Shown: one piece after another, positions 17,379-26,457 of the stretch | Numbering within the stretch: the stretch's first letter is position 1 | Layout: the number at the start of each line of letters is the position of its first letter | Assembly (NCBI RefSeq): GCF_021646545.1 | Contig: NZ_JAKIRP010000001.1 | Location: 372,001 to 436,000, forward strand | Length of the DNA stretch: 64,000 nt | Origin: Chitinophaga filiformis | GTDB lineage: Bacteria; Bacteroidota; Bacteroidia; Chitinophagales; Chitinophagaceae | Direction: 5' to 3' | Translations under genes and position numbers: made by a program | The notes under the pieces: generated by a model | The model's input: the letters and a program-made list of their open reading frames with translations, nothing else | Told to the model about the DNA's origin: nothing | Database searches by the model: none

Positions 17379-19211
17379 ATGAAGACTTTTTTCAGGTTGC
17401 TGAGTTTGTCGAAGCCCTATCACCACTACATCCCGGAATATGTTGTGTACGTGCTGCTTTATACCATTTTCGGCTTAATGAACTTTACACTGCTCATTCC
17501 ATTGATGAATGCACTGTTCAATGCCGGCGAACAGGAAATGGTGACGCACATGCCCGCTTTTTCATTCTCCATAGCTTATTTCAAAGATGTTTTCAATTAT
17601 TACCTGACATCGCTGCTCCAGCAATATCATGGCAATAAGTTCCCTGTACTGATATACATATGTGTGGTCCTCTTTGTCAGTATCGTGCTGAAAAACGTGT
17701 TCGGCTACCTGAGCCAGAAGGTACTGACACGCATGCGCGTGAACATGCTGCGCAAAATGAGGGACCAGGTATTCCATCAGTACACCACACAATCCATGGG
17801 GTTCTTTCATAACGAACGCAAAGGAGACCTCTTGTCAGTACTCAGTGGCGACGTGGTGGAAGTAGAGAACTCCGTGACCACTGCCATGCAGACCCTTCTC
17901 CGTGATCCACTCGTGATCATATCTACCTTCATCGCCCTGTTTACTTTGTCTAAAGAACTGACATTTTTCACATTGTTATTCTTTCCTATTTCCGGATTGA
18001 TACTCAGCACTGTTTCCAAAAAGCTGAAAAAGCAATCCAACCAGGGCCAGCTGCTGTTAGGTAAGTTATTGAATATCACTGAAGAAACACTGTCAGGTGT
18101 GCGTATCATCAAGGCGTTCAATGGCGAATCGTTTATTAAGAACAGATTCCATCAGGATAATCTTACCTATGCCCGCACCTTCAAGTCGATGCAGGACCAG
18201 CGTGAGATGGCGTCTCCTGTATCTGAAATTTTAGGAGTATTGGTAGTGATTGTGATCATGCTGTATGGTGGCCGCCTGATACTGTTGGGCGACAACTCAC
18301 TGACCGGAAGCGCCTTCATTGCCTACCTGGGCTTCTATTTTCAGATCCTGGCGCCTGCCAAGTCTATTGGCACTGCATTCACCGCTTTACCAAGAGGGAT
18401 AGCCGCCGGCGAGAGAGTGCTGCGCATCATGGACCTGCCCAACAACATCGTTGACAAACCGGATGCAAAATCACTACCCAGCTTTGAACGTGAGATCAGC
18501 TTTGACAATGTATCCTTTGCATATAAGGAAAATCCGGTGCTGAAAAACGTACAGCTGAAAATAGCCAAAGGCCGTATGGTAGCGCTGGTAGGTAAAAGCG
18601 GGGCTGGTAAATCCACCATGGCCGATCTGATTCCCCGTTTCTATGATGTTACCTCCGGTAGTATCCGGATTGACGGGCAGGACATCCGCGACGTAAAAAT
18701 GCATGACCTCCGGGCATTAACAGGTATGGTATCCCAGGAGGCTATACTCTTTAATGATACTGTTTTTAATAATATCGCCTTCGGCCAGCCGGATGCTGAC
18801 CGGGAAGCTGTGATCAATGCAGCTAAAATTGCCAATGCCCATGAATTTATTGTGCAGCTTGAAAACGGTTATGATACCTCTATCGGCGACCGGGGTATGA
18901 AACTCAGTGGTGGTCAGCGCCAACGTCTGACTATCGCACGCGCTATCTTTAAGAATCCTCCCATCCTCATACTTGACGAAGCAACATCTGCATTGGACAC
19001 AGAATCTGAAAAGCTGGTGCAGGATGCACTGGACAGACTGATGGAAAATCGCACCACTATCGTCATTGCACACCGTCTTTCCACTATTCAGCATGCCGAT
19101 GAGATCGTAGTGCTGGACAAAGGAGAGATTAAGGAGCAAGGCACGCATGATCAGCTGATTGGTAATAATGGTATTTACAGAAAGCTGGTAGAGATGCAGG
19201 AGTTTAAATAG
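17379..19211 (+). CDS. MsbA-like ABC exporter (fused permease-ATPase)
   Basis: A 610-residue half-transporter that dimerises to export lipids or hydrophobic compounds. Six TM helices fill residues ~20-340. The ATPase part has Walker A G-K-S-G-A-G-K-S-T (405-413), signature L-S-G-G-Q (509-513), Walker B I-L-I-L-D-E (529-534) and the H-loop histidine in I-V-I-A-H-R-L-S-T. The G-V-R-I-I-K-A-F-N-G-E coupling region is typical of MsbA-type lipid flippases, but the substrate cannot be proved. It is divergent from rbfA and ends at a strong terminator. Confidence 0.93.
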   Translation: MKTFFRLLSLSKPYHHYIPEYVVYVLLYTIFGLMNFTLLIPLMNALFNAGEQEMVTHMPAFSFSIAYFKDVFNYYLTSLLQQYHGNKFPVLIYICVVLFVSIVLKNVFGYLSQKVLTRMRVNMLRKMRDQVFHQYTTQSMGFFHNERKGDLLSVLSGDVVEVENSVTTAMQTLLRDPLVIISTFIALFTLSKELTFFTLLFFPISGLILSTVSKKLKKQSNQGQLLLGKLLNITEETLSGVRIIKAFNGESFIKNRFHQDNLTYARTFKSMQDQREMASPVSEILGVLVVIVIMLYGGRLILLGDNSLTGSAFIAYLGFYFQILAPAKSIGTAFTALPRGIAAGERVLRIMDLPNNIVDKPDAKSLPSFEREISFDNVSFAYKENPVLKNVQLKIAKGRMVALVGKSGAGKSTMADLIPRFYDVTSGSIRIDGQDIRDVKMHDLRALTGMVSQEAILFNDTVFNNIAFGQPDADREAVINAAKIANAHEFIVQLENGYDTSIGDRGMKLSGGQRQRLTIARAIFKNPPILILDEATSALDTESEKLVQDALDRLMENRTTIVIAHRLSTIQHADEIVVLDKGEIKEQGTHDQLIGNNGIYRKLVEMQEFK

Positions 19212-19250
19212 TATTAAAATAGCAGCCCCTGCTATGGCCCCATTTTTGTG

Positions 19251-19296
19251 GCCCATAGGCCCTATGTCAGACACGGCCTATGGGCTTTTTTATTTT
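19251..19296 (+). terminator. terminator of the MsbA-like gene
   Basis: Perfect eleven-base stem GCCCATAGGCC (19251-19261) / GGCCTATGGGC (19275-19285) followed by TTTTTTATTTT. Confidence 0.92.
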
Positions 19297-19335
19297 CTAT
19301 AGGCAGATTATTTCACTTAAAACAAGCGTTCGCCT

Positions 19336-20868
19336 ATGATTTCCATTATTATTCCGGTTCTGAATGAAGGGGCTACATTACGCCAGGTAATAAAAACCAT
19401 CAAAAAGACAACTAGAAAGATCGAGATCATTGTGGTAGATGACAACTCCAATGATAATTCTGTAGAGGAGGCCATGAAGGAGAAAGTACGTGTCATTACC
19501 AGTAGTCAGCGGGGCAAGGGCATCTCCATGCGGGAAGGCATGATGGCGGCTAAAAATGAAATTGTGATGTATGTGGATGGCGACATTCTCACTTATCCGG
19601 ACAATATTGTAGAACTGCTGACAGACCCTATTGTGGAAGGTAAAGCAGACTTTGTAAAATCCTATTTCGAGCGGCAGGCAGGCAGGGTCACGCAGCTGGT
19701 AGCCAAACCTCTACTGAGCATTCTGTTCCCGGAACTGGCCAGTTTCAATCAGCCGCTCAGTGGTATGATCGCAGCCAGGAAATCCCTGTTATCGAAGGTC
19801 CGTTTTGAAAATGACTACGGTGTGGACATTGGCCTGTTGATAGACATGCATGTAATGGGCGCCCGTATTAATGAAGCCAATATCGGGCGGGTGGAAAATG
19901 CGATGCAGACCTGGGAGCAATTGAGTAAGATGTCCAGGGAAGTATCCCGCACCATTCTCAGGAAGGCGGAAAATATTCCGCAGGAGAACCTTGAGACGCT
20001 GGGTAAGATTAACATCATCAGGGAGCAGATGGAATATTCTATCCTGGAATCTATTGACAAGCTGCACAAGATGGTCATCTTTAACCTGGACGAGGCCATT
20101 TTCGGAGAAGATTATCTCATGGCAGCAGCCAGAGAGTTTGGGTTCGGTCATTCCCTGCAGCAGATCAGGGAACATTTTACTGATCCCGCCATCATTCTCG
20201 AGCACACGGCTTCACTGTTTCAGGACAGGAACCTGGCAGAATTGCTGGAGGTGGCGGATGCCATTCCGCTGGTGCCGGATATCAAGAGTGTGGTGAGGGA
20301 ACTAAAGAAACGGGGGTATACCTGTGGTGTTATCACTGACGGATTTGAGTGTGTGGCGCGTCATATCAAGAATAAGCTGGGGATGGATTTTGCCTTTGCT
20401 AACAAGCTGCACCTCTACAATAGTGTGGCTACCGGAGAGGTGACGATCCCTGAATATTTCCTGTGTCAGGATAAAAATATGCCTTCACAGCCTCCGGTTT
20501 ATTGTAAGAGCAATATATTAACCTATATTGCAGACAAATACCACGTCACGTCACAGAACATTATATATGTAGGCAGCGGTTCTGATGGCATACAACTACT
20601 CGAAGAAGCAGGAATAGGTGTCGCATTTGATGCAGTAAGCCCCGACACAGAAAAAGTTGCCGATAAAATTATTCCCGGCCCATGGATGGAACCGTTGTTG
20701 CAGATTGCCCAGGCCAGTCCCGAAAGGTTCAAGCTGCGCTTACCGGCGATCAGTAAGAAACAGGCAAGACGGATAGGCGTAGGCAGCCTTATCGGACTAG
20801 CGTCCGCTGGGTTGTTATACTTTGCGGCCAGGCAGATCAATAAAAGCAAGAAACCAGTGGTTTCATAA
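19336..20868 (+). CDS. GT2-like glycosyltransferase fused to degenerate SerB-like HAD domain and C-terminal membrane anchor
   Basis: A 510-residue protein. Residues 1-~235 are a GT-A glycosyltransferase: I-I-I-P-V-L-N-E-G, V-V-D-D-N-S, metal-binding D81-G-D83, and N-Q-P-L-S-G, resembling DPM1 or glucosyl-3-phosphoglycerate synthases. Residues ~244-450 align with SerB-type HAD phosphatases, but motif I reads V-I-F-N-L-D-E-A (N250 in place of the nucleophile Asp) and motif IV reads V-G-S-G-S-D-G (S414 in place of Asp); T334 and K391 remain. The C-terminus (482-498) is one hydrophobic helix with a basic tail. The HAD part is therefore probably non-catalytic. The sugar acceptor is unknown. The gene has its own terminator. 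Confidence 0.88.
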   Translation: MISIIIPVLNEGATLRQVIKTIKKTTRKIEIIVVDDNSNDNSVEEAMKEKVRVITSSQRGKGISMREGMMAAKNEIVMYVDGDILTYPDNIVELLTDPIVEGKADFVKSYFERQAGRVTQLVAKPLLSILFPELASFNQPLSGMIAARKSLLSKVRFENDYGVDIGLLIDMHVMGARINEANIGRVENAMQTWEQLSKMSREVSRTILRKAENIPQENLETLGKINIIREQMEYSILESIDKLHKMVIFNLDEAIFGEDYLMAAAREFGFGHSLQQIREHFTDPAIILEHTASLFQDRNLAELLEVADAIPLVPDIKSVVRELKKRGYTCGVITDGFECVARHIKNKLGMDFAFANKLHLYNSVATGEVTIPEYFLCQDKNMPSQPPVYCKSNILTYIADKYHVTSQNIIYVGSGSDGIQLLEEAGIGVAFDAVSPDTEKVADKIIPGPWMEPLLQIAQASPERFKLRLPAISKKQARRIGVGSLIGLASAGLLYFAARQINKSKKPVVS

Positions 20869-20904
20869 AGATAATCTCCTTGAAGCCCCTGTTTATTTAC
20901 ACTG

Positions 20905-20939
20905 GCGTTCCTTCTGTTGACAGGAGGGACGCTTTTTTT
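20905..20939 (+). terminator. terminator of the GT/HAD fusion gene
   Basis: GCGTTCCTTCT (20905-20915) pairs with AGGAGGGACGC (20922-20932), allowing two G-U pairs, then seven T. Confidence 0.85.
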
Positions 20940-20944
20940 ATGAC

Positions 20945-21022
20945 AAAAAAAATCCTGATCTGCCCTCCGCTTTCACCCAGTGGCAGTGCCATTCTGTGCT
21001 TAACGGATTCGTAGATCAGGAT
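20945..21022 (-). terminator. long-loop terminator of the DksA-like gene
   Basis: ATCCTGATCT (20952-20961) is the exact reverse complement of AGATCAGGAT (21013-21022). The A-run at 20945-20952 is a T-run on the minus strand. About 50 bases separate the arms and include the palindrome TGGCAGTGCCA (20981-20991), so the RNA may fold as a branched structure. Confidence 0.7.
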
Positions 21023-21060
21023 CTCTAATATGAGAGAACCGGTATTCCGGTTGCTTTTCC

Positions 21061-22107
21061 TTATTTGCTTTTCGCCAGTTTCGCTTCGATGCTCAGCGTA
21101 GCGTGTGGTACAGCACGCAGACGCGCTTTATCGATCAGCTTACCGGTAACACGGCATATACCGTAGGTTTTGTTTTCGATACGCACGAGGGCTTTCTCCA
21201 GGTGGTCGATGAACTGGATCTGGCGGCTGGCCATCTGGTTCAGCTGTTCCCTTTCCTGGGAGCCACTGCCATCTTCCATGCTCATGTATTTGTTTTCGGT
21301 ATCATCAGTACCCGCTTCATCTTTACGGGTGATGAGGCCCTGCAGGTATACCAGTTCCTTCTTAGCTGCTTCGAGCTTTTTCAGGATGAGGTCTTTAAAT
21401 TCCTGCAAATCAGCGTCACTATAGCGGTAAACAGGACCTGCCGGCTGCTCTGGCTGGTCGAGAACAGACTTAGTGAACTCTGGCTGGTAAGTAACCAGTG
21501 TAGTTGCTTTGGTGCTTTTTTTGTCAGTTTTTTCAGCACGTTCAGCAGGCTTCTCAGCTTTCGCTGGCGCTGCTTTCTCAGTTTTTTGCACCTTGTCCGC
21601 TGTTTTTTTACCGGCGTCCTTTGCAACAACTTTTTCTTTATCTTCTTTATTATTCTTTACTGGCATTATTACTTCTTTTTCTTCTGGCTTGGAAATTTGT
21701 TTGTCTTTATCTGCAGTAACGCTCGGCGTCACCACTTTCTTTATATCAGGCACTTTCGCGGAAGAAGCTGCAGGCTTAGCAGTAGCCGCTGCTTTCTTTA
21801 CGGGTTGCACCGCCGGAGCTGCTATGGGTGCTTTCTTTACTACAGATTTACTGGACGAAGCCGTCTGGGAAACTGTTGATTTTTTGGCAACAACCTTTTC
21901 GGTTGCGGTGGGTTTGACCTGTTTGGTAGCAACTTTTGGCGCAGAAGTCTTGGCGGCCGGTTTCGCCGGAGCTACTGCTTTCTTGGCTGTGGCAGATTTC
22001 ACTGCTACAGTTTTCCTGGCAGGTGTAGCCTGCTTCACCGGAGCTTTCTTGGCCGGTGTTGCTGCCTTTTGGGTCTTCTTAATAGCAACTTTTTTGCCTG
22101 TTGCCAT
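21061..22107 (-). CDS. DksA/TraR-like protein with long histone H1-like N-terminal tail
   Basis: 348 residues. The last ~120 (Y-S-D-A-D-L-Q-E-F onward) form the coiled coil and globular domain of the DksA/TraR family, which binds RNA polymerase. Only one Cys (C318 in Y-G-I-C-R-V-T-G-K-L-I) remains of the four-Cys zinc site, as is usual for the Bacteroidota version ending in L-R-A-V-P-H-A-T-L-S. The first ~200 residues are low-complexity Ala/Lys/Pro/Thr/Val, like histone H1 tails, and should be disordered and strongly basic. An internal ATG (M148-P-V-K-N-N) preceded by an A/G-rich stretch could give a shorter form. It starts four bases after ileS and is in its operon. Confidence 0.88.
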   Translation of the reverse strand: MATGKKVAIKKTQKAATPAKKAPVKQATPARKTVAVKSATAKKAVAPAKPAAKTSAPKVATKQVKPTATEKVVAKKSTVSQTASSSKSVVKKAPIAAPAVQPVKKAAATAKPAASSAKVPDIKKVVTPSVTADKDKQISKPEEKEVIMPVKNNKEDKEKVVAKDAGKKTADKVQKTEKAAPAKAEKPAERAEKTDKKSTKATTLVTYQPEFTKSVLDQPEQPAGPVYRYSDADLQEFKDLILKKLEAAKKELVYLQGLITRKDEAGTDDTENKYMSMEDGSGSQEREQLNQMASRQIQFIDHLEKALVRIENKTYGICRVTGKLIDKARLRAVPHATLSIEAKLAKSK

Positions 22108-22111
22108 GGGA

Positions 22112-25100
22112 TTAGCTTTTTTTGTTAACTAATACGTTGAATGTCAAATCATTTACTTCTATTTCAATACCTTCCTGTAATTCCGGCACTATTTCCAGAC
22201 TATCTGCCAAAATTTCCGTGCAAATATAGTCATTATAGTTAATAATCGCCGATTTCAGGCTGTCTATTACTGCCACTTTTACGTGTATCCTGTCGGTCAA
22301 TTCGAAGTCGCTATCCTTCCTGATCTTCTGTATACGGTTCACCAGTTCACGGGCATTACCCTCATCCAGCAACTCTGGTGTAATAGTAATATCAAGCGCT
22401 ACCGTGAGGGCGCCTTTATTTGCGACTGTCCAACCGGGAATATCTTCGGAGATGATCTCTACGTCTGATAATTGTATAGGTAGTTGTTCATCTTCAACCT
22501 GAAGGATAAATTCTCCACTGCGTTCAAGGGATGCGATATCCGCTGCTGAGAATGCGCTGATAGCTGCTGCTACGGCTTTCATCTTTGCCCCCATTTTTCC
22601 ACCCAGGGACTTGTAGTTCGGCTTGATCTTTTTCTTGATGAAACCTTCCGTTTCCGTAAGATAGTCAATACCTTTCACATTCACCTCACTTTTTATCAGG
22701 TCCTCTATTTTTTCAATCTGCTCTTTTATATGAGCATTTTGAACGGGTATTAATATCTTTTGTAACGGCTGACGCACTTTAATGTTCACTTTCTTTCTGA
22801 GAGACAGTACCAGCGAGGATATATCCTGTGCCAGCTGCATTCTCTCCTCCAGGTCGGCGTCTATCGCTGTAGGCACGACTGCAGGGAAATTCATGTGATG
22901 TATGGAAGCGTCCGCATGGCGGTTACTTACATTATTCAGATTTCCAAATAACCAATCTGCAAAGAACGGTGACACCGGGGCCATTAAACCAGCCAGTGTT
23001 TCGAGACATTCGTACAAGGTCTGGTAAGCCGAGATCTTGTCATGAGCATATTCTCCCTTCCAGAAACGGCGACGGCAAAGACGCACATACCAGTTACTCA
23101 GGTGCTCGTCAACAAAAGTCTGCACTGCCCTGCCCGCCTGGGTAGGCTCGAAGTCATTAAGATAACCTGTTACGTCTTTCACCAGTGTATTGAGCAGGGA
23201 AATGATCCAGCGGTCTATCTCCGGACGGTCTTTCAACGGAATGTAGGCTTCCTTGAAAGTGAACTTGTCCAGGTTGGCATACATTGCGAAGAAATTATAC
23301 GTATTGTACAGGGTGGAGAACAGCTTACGCTGCACTTCACGGATGCCTTCAATATCAAATTTCATGCTATCCCACGGAGAAGCGTTGGTAACAAGGTACC
23401 ACCGTGTTGCGTCCGCCCCAAATTGTTCCAATGTAGCGAACGGATCCACAATATTACCCAATCGCTTACTCATCTTAACGCCATTCTTATCGAGCACGAG
23501 TCCGTTTGATACTACCGTCTTATACGCCACATTATCAAAAAGCATCGTTCCCAGCGCATGCAGGGTATAGAACCAACCACGGGTCTGGTCAACACCTTCC
23601 GCAATGAAATCAGCCGGGAAGCCCTTCGCGAACTCTTCCTTATTCTCGAATGGGTAATGCCATTGTGCATAGGGCATTGCACCACTATCAAACCAAACAT
23701 CTATCAGGTCTGATTCACGGTGCATTAGTTGACCTTCATGATCAAAGATGATATTATCAACCATTGGTTTATGCAAATCGATGGTATCTAATATCTCTGC
23801 TGTGATCTCAATACAATAATTTTTTACCAGATCTGTAATGTACCAGTTAGCCAATCCAAGATCAACCAACGTGACCTCTTCCTTGACGATCTTCTTTCTG
23901 ATGGCATCGATATCAACTATGAACATTCCCTGTTCTGCCTGATCCTTACCTTCATATTTGGCATTATGTGTAGCAATACGTTTGCTCAGTTCACTTCCTT
24001 CATTCAGTACATCTGCCTTAAATGCATCCTTCTTATCGAAGAGAAGCGCCCCCAGCAACTCAGCTTTAGCTCCCAGACATTTCTGCACAGTGGCCTCCGG
24101 ATTGTTTACATCCTTATTGGCAACTGTTCTCCATACAGGCAGCGGTGTACCCCAGAAACGGCTACGGCTGAGGTTCCAGTCAACCATATTCTCCAGCCAG
24201 TTACCAAAACGGCCTGTACCAGTGCTGGCAGGTTTCCAGTTGATGGTCTTGTTCAGTTCCACCATTTTCTCCTTAACGGCAGTGGTACGGATGAACCAGG
24301 CATCCAGCGGATAATACAATACCGGCTTATCGGTACGCCAGCAATGTGGATAGGTGTGTTCGTATTTCTCTACTTTGAACGCACGGTTTTCTTTCTTAAG
24401 CTTTACAGAAATGTCTACATCCACATCTTTATATTCCGGATCGCTCTTATAATTCTTTACATAGCGACCACCAAATTCGCCTACTTCATCAAGAAATTTA
24501 CCTTGACGATCTACCAGCGTCATGATGCCTATACCATATTTCTTTCCTACACGATAGTCATCTGCACCAAATGCGGGCGCGGTATGTACGATACCAGTAC
24601 CATCTTCCGTAGTAACAAAGTCGCCCAACAACACGCGGAACGGATCTCCTTCTTCCGGCTGTACATATGGCAGCAATTGCTCATAGCGGATATTCTCCAG
24701 CTGGCTACCTCTGAAAACAGAGAGCATCTGCCACGGAATGATTTTATCACCTTCTTTATAGGAAGCGAAATCGCCGTCTTCACCTTCTTTCTTGAAGTAT
24801 TTGCCGATGAGGTCTTTCGCCAGCACCACAAATATGGGCAGGTGAGTATAAGGATTATATGTGCGGATGAGAGTATATTCTATATTGGCTCCTACGGTGA
24901 GGCCAAGGTTAGATGGCAAAGTCCATGGGGTGGTTGTCCAGGCCATGAAGAATACTTCTGCCGCTGGATCAACTTTTCTGGCTGCTTCGAACAGGAAAGC
25001 AGATTTATCACCTTCCAGGGCTTTAAACATAGCCACCACAGTCGTGTCTTTCACATCTTTATAACAACCAGGCATATTCAGTTCGGCAGAACTGAGACCT

Positions 25101-25666
25101 GTGCCCGCAGCCGGCGAATAAGGCTGGATACTGACACTCTTATACAACAGGTTTTTGTTATACAGCTCTTTCACACACCACCATAGACTTTCGATATAGT
25201 TATTCTCGAAGGTTATATATGGAGATTGCAGGTCAACCCAGTATCCCATCTTACGGGTCAGGTCGTCCCATTTATCTTTAAATTTTAATACTTCTGTACG
25301 GCAGGCCTTATTGTAGTCTTCGACAGAAATGGTTTTTCCGATCGCCTCTTTTGTAATACCGAGCATTTTTTCCACACCCAGTTCCACAGGTAATCCATGG
25401 GTGTCCCAACCACCTTTACGCTTCACCTGGAAACCACTCATTGTTTTATAGCGGCATACCAGATCTTTCAGGGTACGGGAGATAACATGGTGAATACCAG
25501 GCATACCATTCGCACTCGGCGGACCTTCATAAAATACGAAAGGAGTAGCGCCTTCGCGTAGGGACACGCTTTTCTCGAATGCCTGGATCTTTTCCCAGTG
25601 CGCCAATATGTCCTTTTCTATCTGCGGTAAATTCAGCTGGTTATATTCCTGATATTTGCTGGCCAT
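22112..25666 (-). CDS. ileS: isoleucyl-tRNA synthetase with G-I-H-H in place of HIGH
   Basis: An 1184-residue class I synthetase that charges tRNA-Ile. The Rossmann core begins F-Y-E-G-P-P-S-A-N-G-M-P-G-I-H-H. At the HXGH signature the residues are G57-I58-H59-H60 (DNA 25487-25498), so the first and third positions are exchanged. K-M-S-K-R-L-G-N near residue 731 is intact, and the editing domain carries T-T-P-W-T-L-P-S-N. Its length and C-terminal region resemble the eukaryote-like type 2 IleRS, known for low mupirocin sensitivity. The -7 box is at 25719-25726; the DksA-like gene follows four bases after the stop. Confidence 0.97.
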   Translation of the reverse strand: MASKYQEYNQLNLPQIEKDILAHWEKIQAFEKSVSLREGATPFVFYEGPPSANGMPGIHHVISRTLKDLVCRYKTMSGFQVKRKGGWDTHGLPVELGVEKMLGITKEAIGKTISVEDYNKACRTEVLKFKDKWDDLTRKMGYWVDLQSPYITFENNYIESLWWCVKELYNKNLLYKSVSIQPYSPAAGTGLSSAELNMPGCYKDVKDTTVVAMFKALEGDKSAFLFEAARKVDPAAEVFFMAWTTTPWTLPSNLGLTVGANIEYTLIRTYNPYTHLPIFVVLAKDLIGKYFKKEGEDGDFASYKEGDKIIPWQMLSVFRGSQLENIRYEQLLPYVQPEEGDPFRVLLGDFVTTEDGTGIVHTAPAFGADDYRVGKKYGIGIMTLVDRQGKFLDEVGEFGGRYVKNYKSDPEYKDVDVDISVKLKKENRAFKVEKYEHTYPHCWRTDKPVLYYPLDAWFIRTTAVKEKMVELNKTINWKPASTGTGRFGNWLENMVDWNLSRSRFWGTPLPVWRTVANKDVNNPEATVQKCLGAKAELLGALLFDKKDAFKADVLNEGSELSKRIATHNAKYEGKDQAEQGMFIVDIDAIRKKIVKEEVTLVDLGLANWYITDLVKNYCIEITAEILDTIDLHKPMVDNIIFDHEGQLMHRESDLIDVWFDSGAMPYAQWHYPFENKEEFAKGFPADFIAEGVDQTRGWFYTLHALGTMLFDNVAYKTVVSNGLVLDKNGVKMSKRLGNIVDPFATLEQFGADATRWYLVTNASPWDSMKFDIEGIREVQRKLFSTLYNTYNFFAMYANLDKFTFKEAYIPLKDRPEIDRWIISLLNTLVKDVTGYLNDFEPTQAGRAVQTFVDEHLSNWYVRLCRRRFWKGEYAHDKISAYQTLYECLETLAGLMAPVSPFFADWLFGNLNNVSNRHADASIHHMNFPAVVPTAIDADLEERMQLAQDISSLVLSLRKKVNIKVRQPLQKILIPVQNAHIKEQIEKIEDLIKSEVNVKGIDYLTETEGFIKKKIKPNYKSLGGKMGAKMKAVAAAISAFSAADIASLERSGEFILQVEDEQLPIQLSDVEIISEDIPGWTVANKGALTVALDITITPELLDEGNARELVNRIQKIRKDSDFELTDRIHVKVAVIDSLKSAIINYNDYICTEILADSLEIVPELQEGIEIEVNDLTFNVLVNKKS

Positions 25667-25718
25667 AAAACAATTCTCCGCCCTTTGACGTTAATAAAAT
25701 AAGTTGATTAAAATTCTG

Positions 25719-25726
25719 CAAAGTTA
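25719..25726 (-). promoter_or_regulatory. -7 box TAACTTTG of ileS
   Basis: Exact TAnnTTTG on the minus strand about 52 bases before the ileS ATG. No clear -33 TTTG. Confidence 0.55.
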
Positions 25727-25916
25727 CGGATTTTAGAGCAGCCTTGAAAAAGGCGTGACCACTAAAAAACACAGATTTGCTTTTAATTGCGGTTTTTTTT
25801 TGTATTTTTACCGGGCATTAGTTCGTTGCTAGTCTTTTTGGCATTGTTTTGGTAACTACGACGGAAGAAATAAGTTGAAAAACTTAACCCAATTGAAAAA
25901 CCATATCTGATTATTT

Positions 25917-26378
25917 ATGAAAAAGTTAGTATTAATAATTTGTGTGGCACTCATATCTTCCGGCACAACTTTTGCACAAAAGAAATCAGCAAAAAAAACA
26001 AAGAAGGTAGTTGCTAAAGAAGTGGTAGCTCCTGTAGCTGTAAAGGATGCGTTTCAGCAGAACTTTTCAGGCTCGGAAGCAAAGTGGTCGAAGAACTATA
26101 GCGGACATTGGGTCGCAAACTTTACAAAAGAAGATGTAAAGACTACGGCTGAATATGACGCAGATGGTAAATGGGTAGCAACCCGTAGTTCATATGCAGG
26201 TGACAGGATACCGGAATCAGTATCCACTACACTCAGATCAAAATATCCAAGCGCCACTATTAAGGATGGCTGGAAAATTGAAAGATCAGATGTAGCTGCA
26301 TATTATAAGGTTAATATTCAGGATAACGGCGTTGAGAAAGTGGTGTTGATTAATGAGAACGGAACCGTTACAGAATAA
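25917..26378 (+). CDS. exported PepSY-like (DUF2874-type) protein
   Basis: 153 residues with a signal peptide (M-K-K-L-V-L-I-I-C-V-A-L, cleavage after T-F-A) and then a Lys-rich stretch (Q-K-K-S-A-K-K-T-K-K). The body has one or two PepSY-like units with W-S-K-N-Y-S-G-H-W-V-A-N-F and Y-D-A-D-G-K-W, then Y-Y-K-V-N-I-Q-D-N-G. These small periplasmic proteins are common in Bacteroidota, and no function is established. The gene stands alone with a terminator at 26426. Confidence 0.85.
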   Translation: MKKLVLIICVALISSGTTFAQKKSAKKTKKVVAKEVVAPVAVKDAFQQNFSGSEAKWSKNYSGHWVANFTKEDVKTTAEYDADGKWVATRSSYAGDRIPESVSTTLRSKYPSATIKDGWKIERSDVAAYYKVNIQDNGVEKVVLINENGTVTE

Positions 26379-26425
26379 TAACCGCATTAAGTAGTATTTC
26401 ATAGGTATAGGGATAAATAGGACAG

Positions 26426-26457
26426 ACCCTGCTCTTTTGGGCGGGGTTTTCTTTTTC
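26426..26457 (+). terminator. terminator of the PepSY-like gene
   Basis: ACCCTGCTC (26426-26434) pairs with GGGCGGGGT through two G-U pairs, followed by TTTTCTTTTTC. Confidence 0.75.

Noticed and set aside
21103..22132. Long forward frames opposite the DksA-like gene, one of 258 residues rich in Phe and Cys
   Set aside because: They are mirror readings of the low-complexity Ala/Lys tail and the DksA domain on the minus strand.
23966..25186. A 406-residue forward frame opposite ileS
   Set aside because: It lies wholly inside the clear ileS coding region on the other strand and has no recognisable domain.
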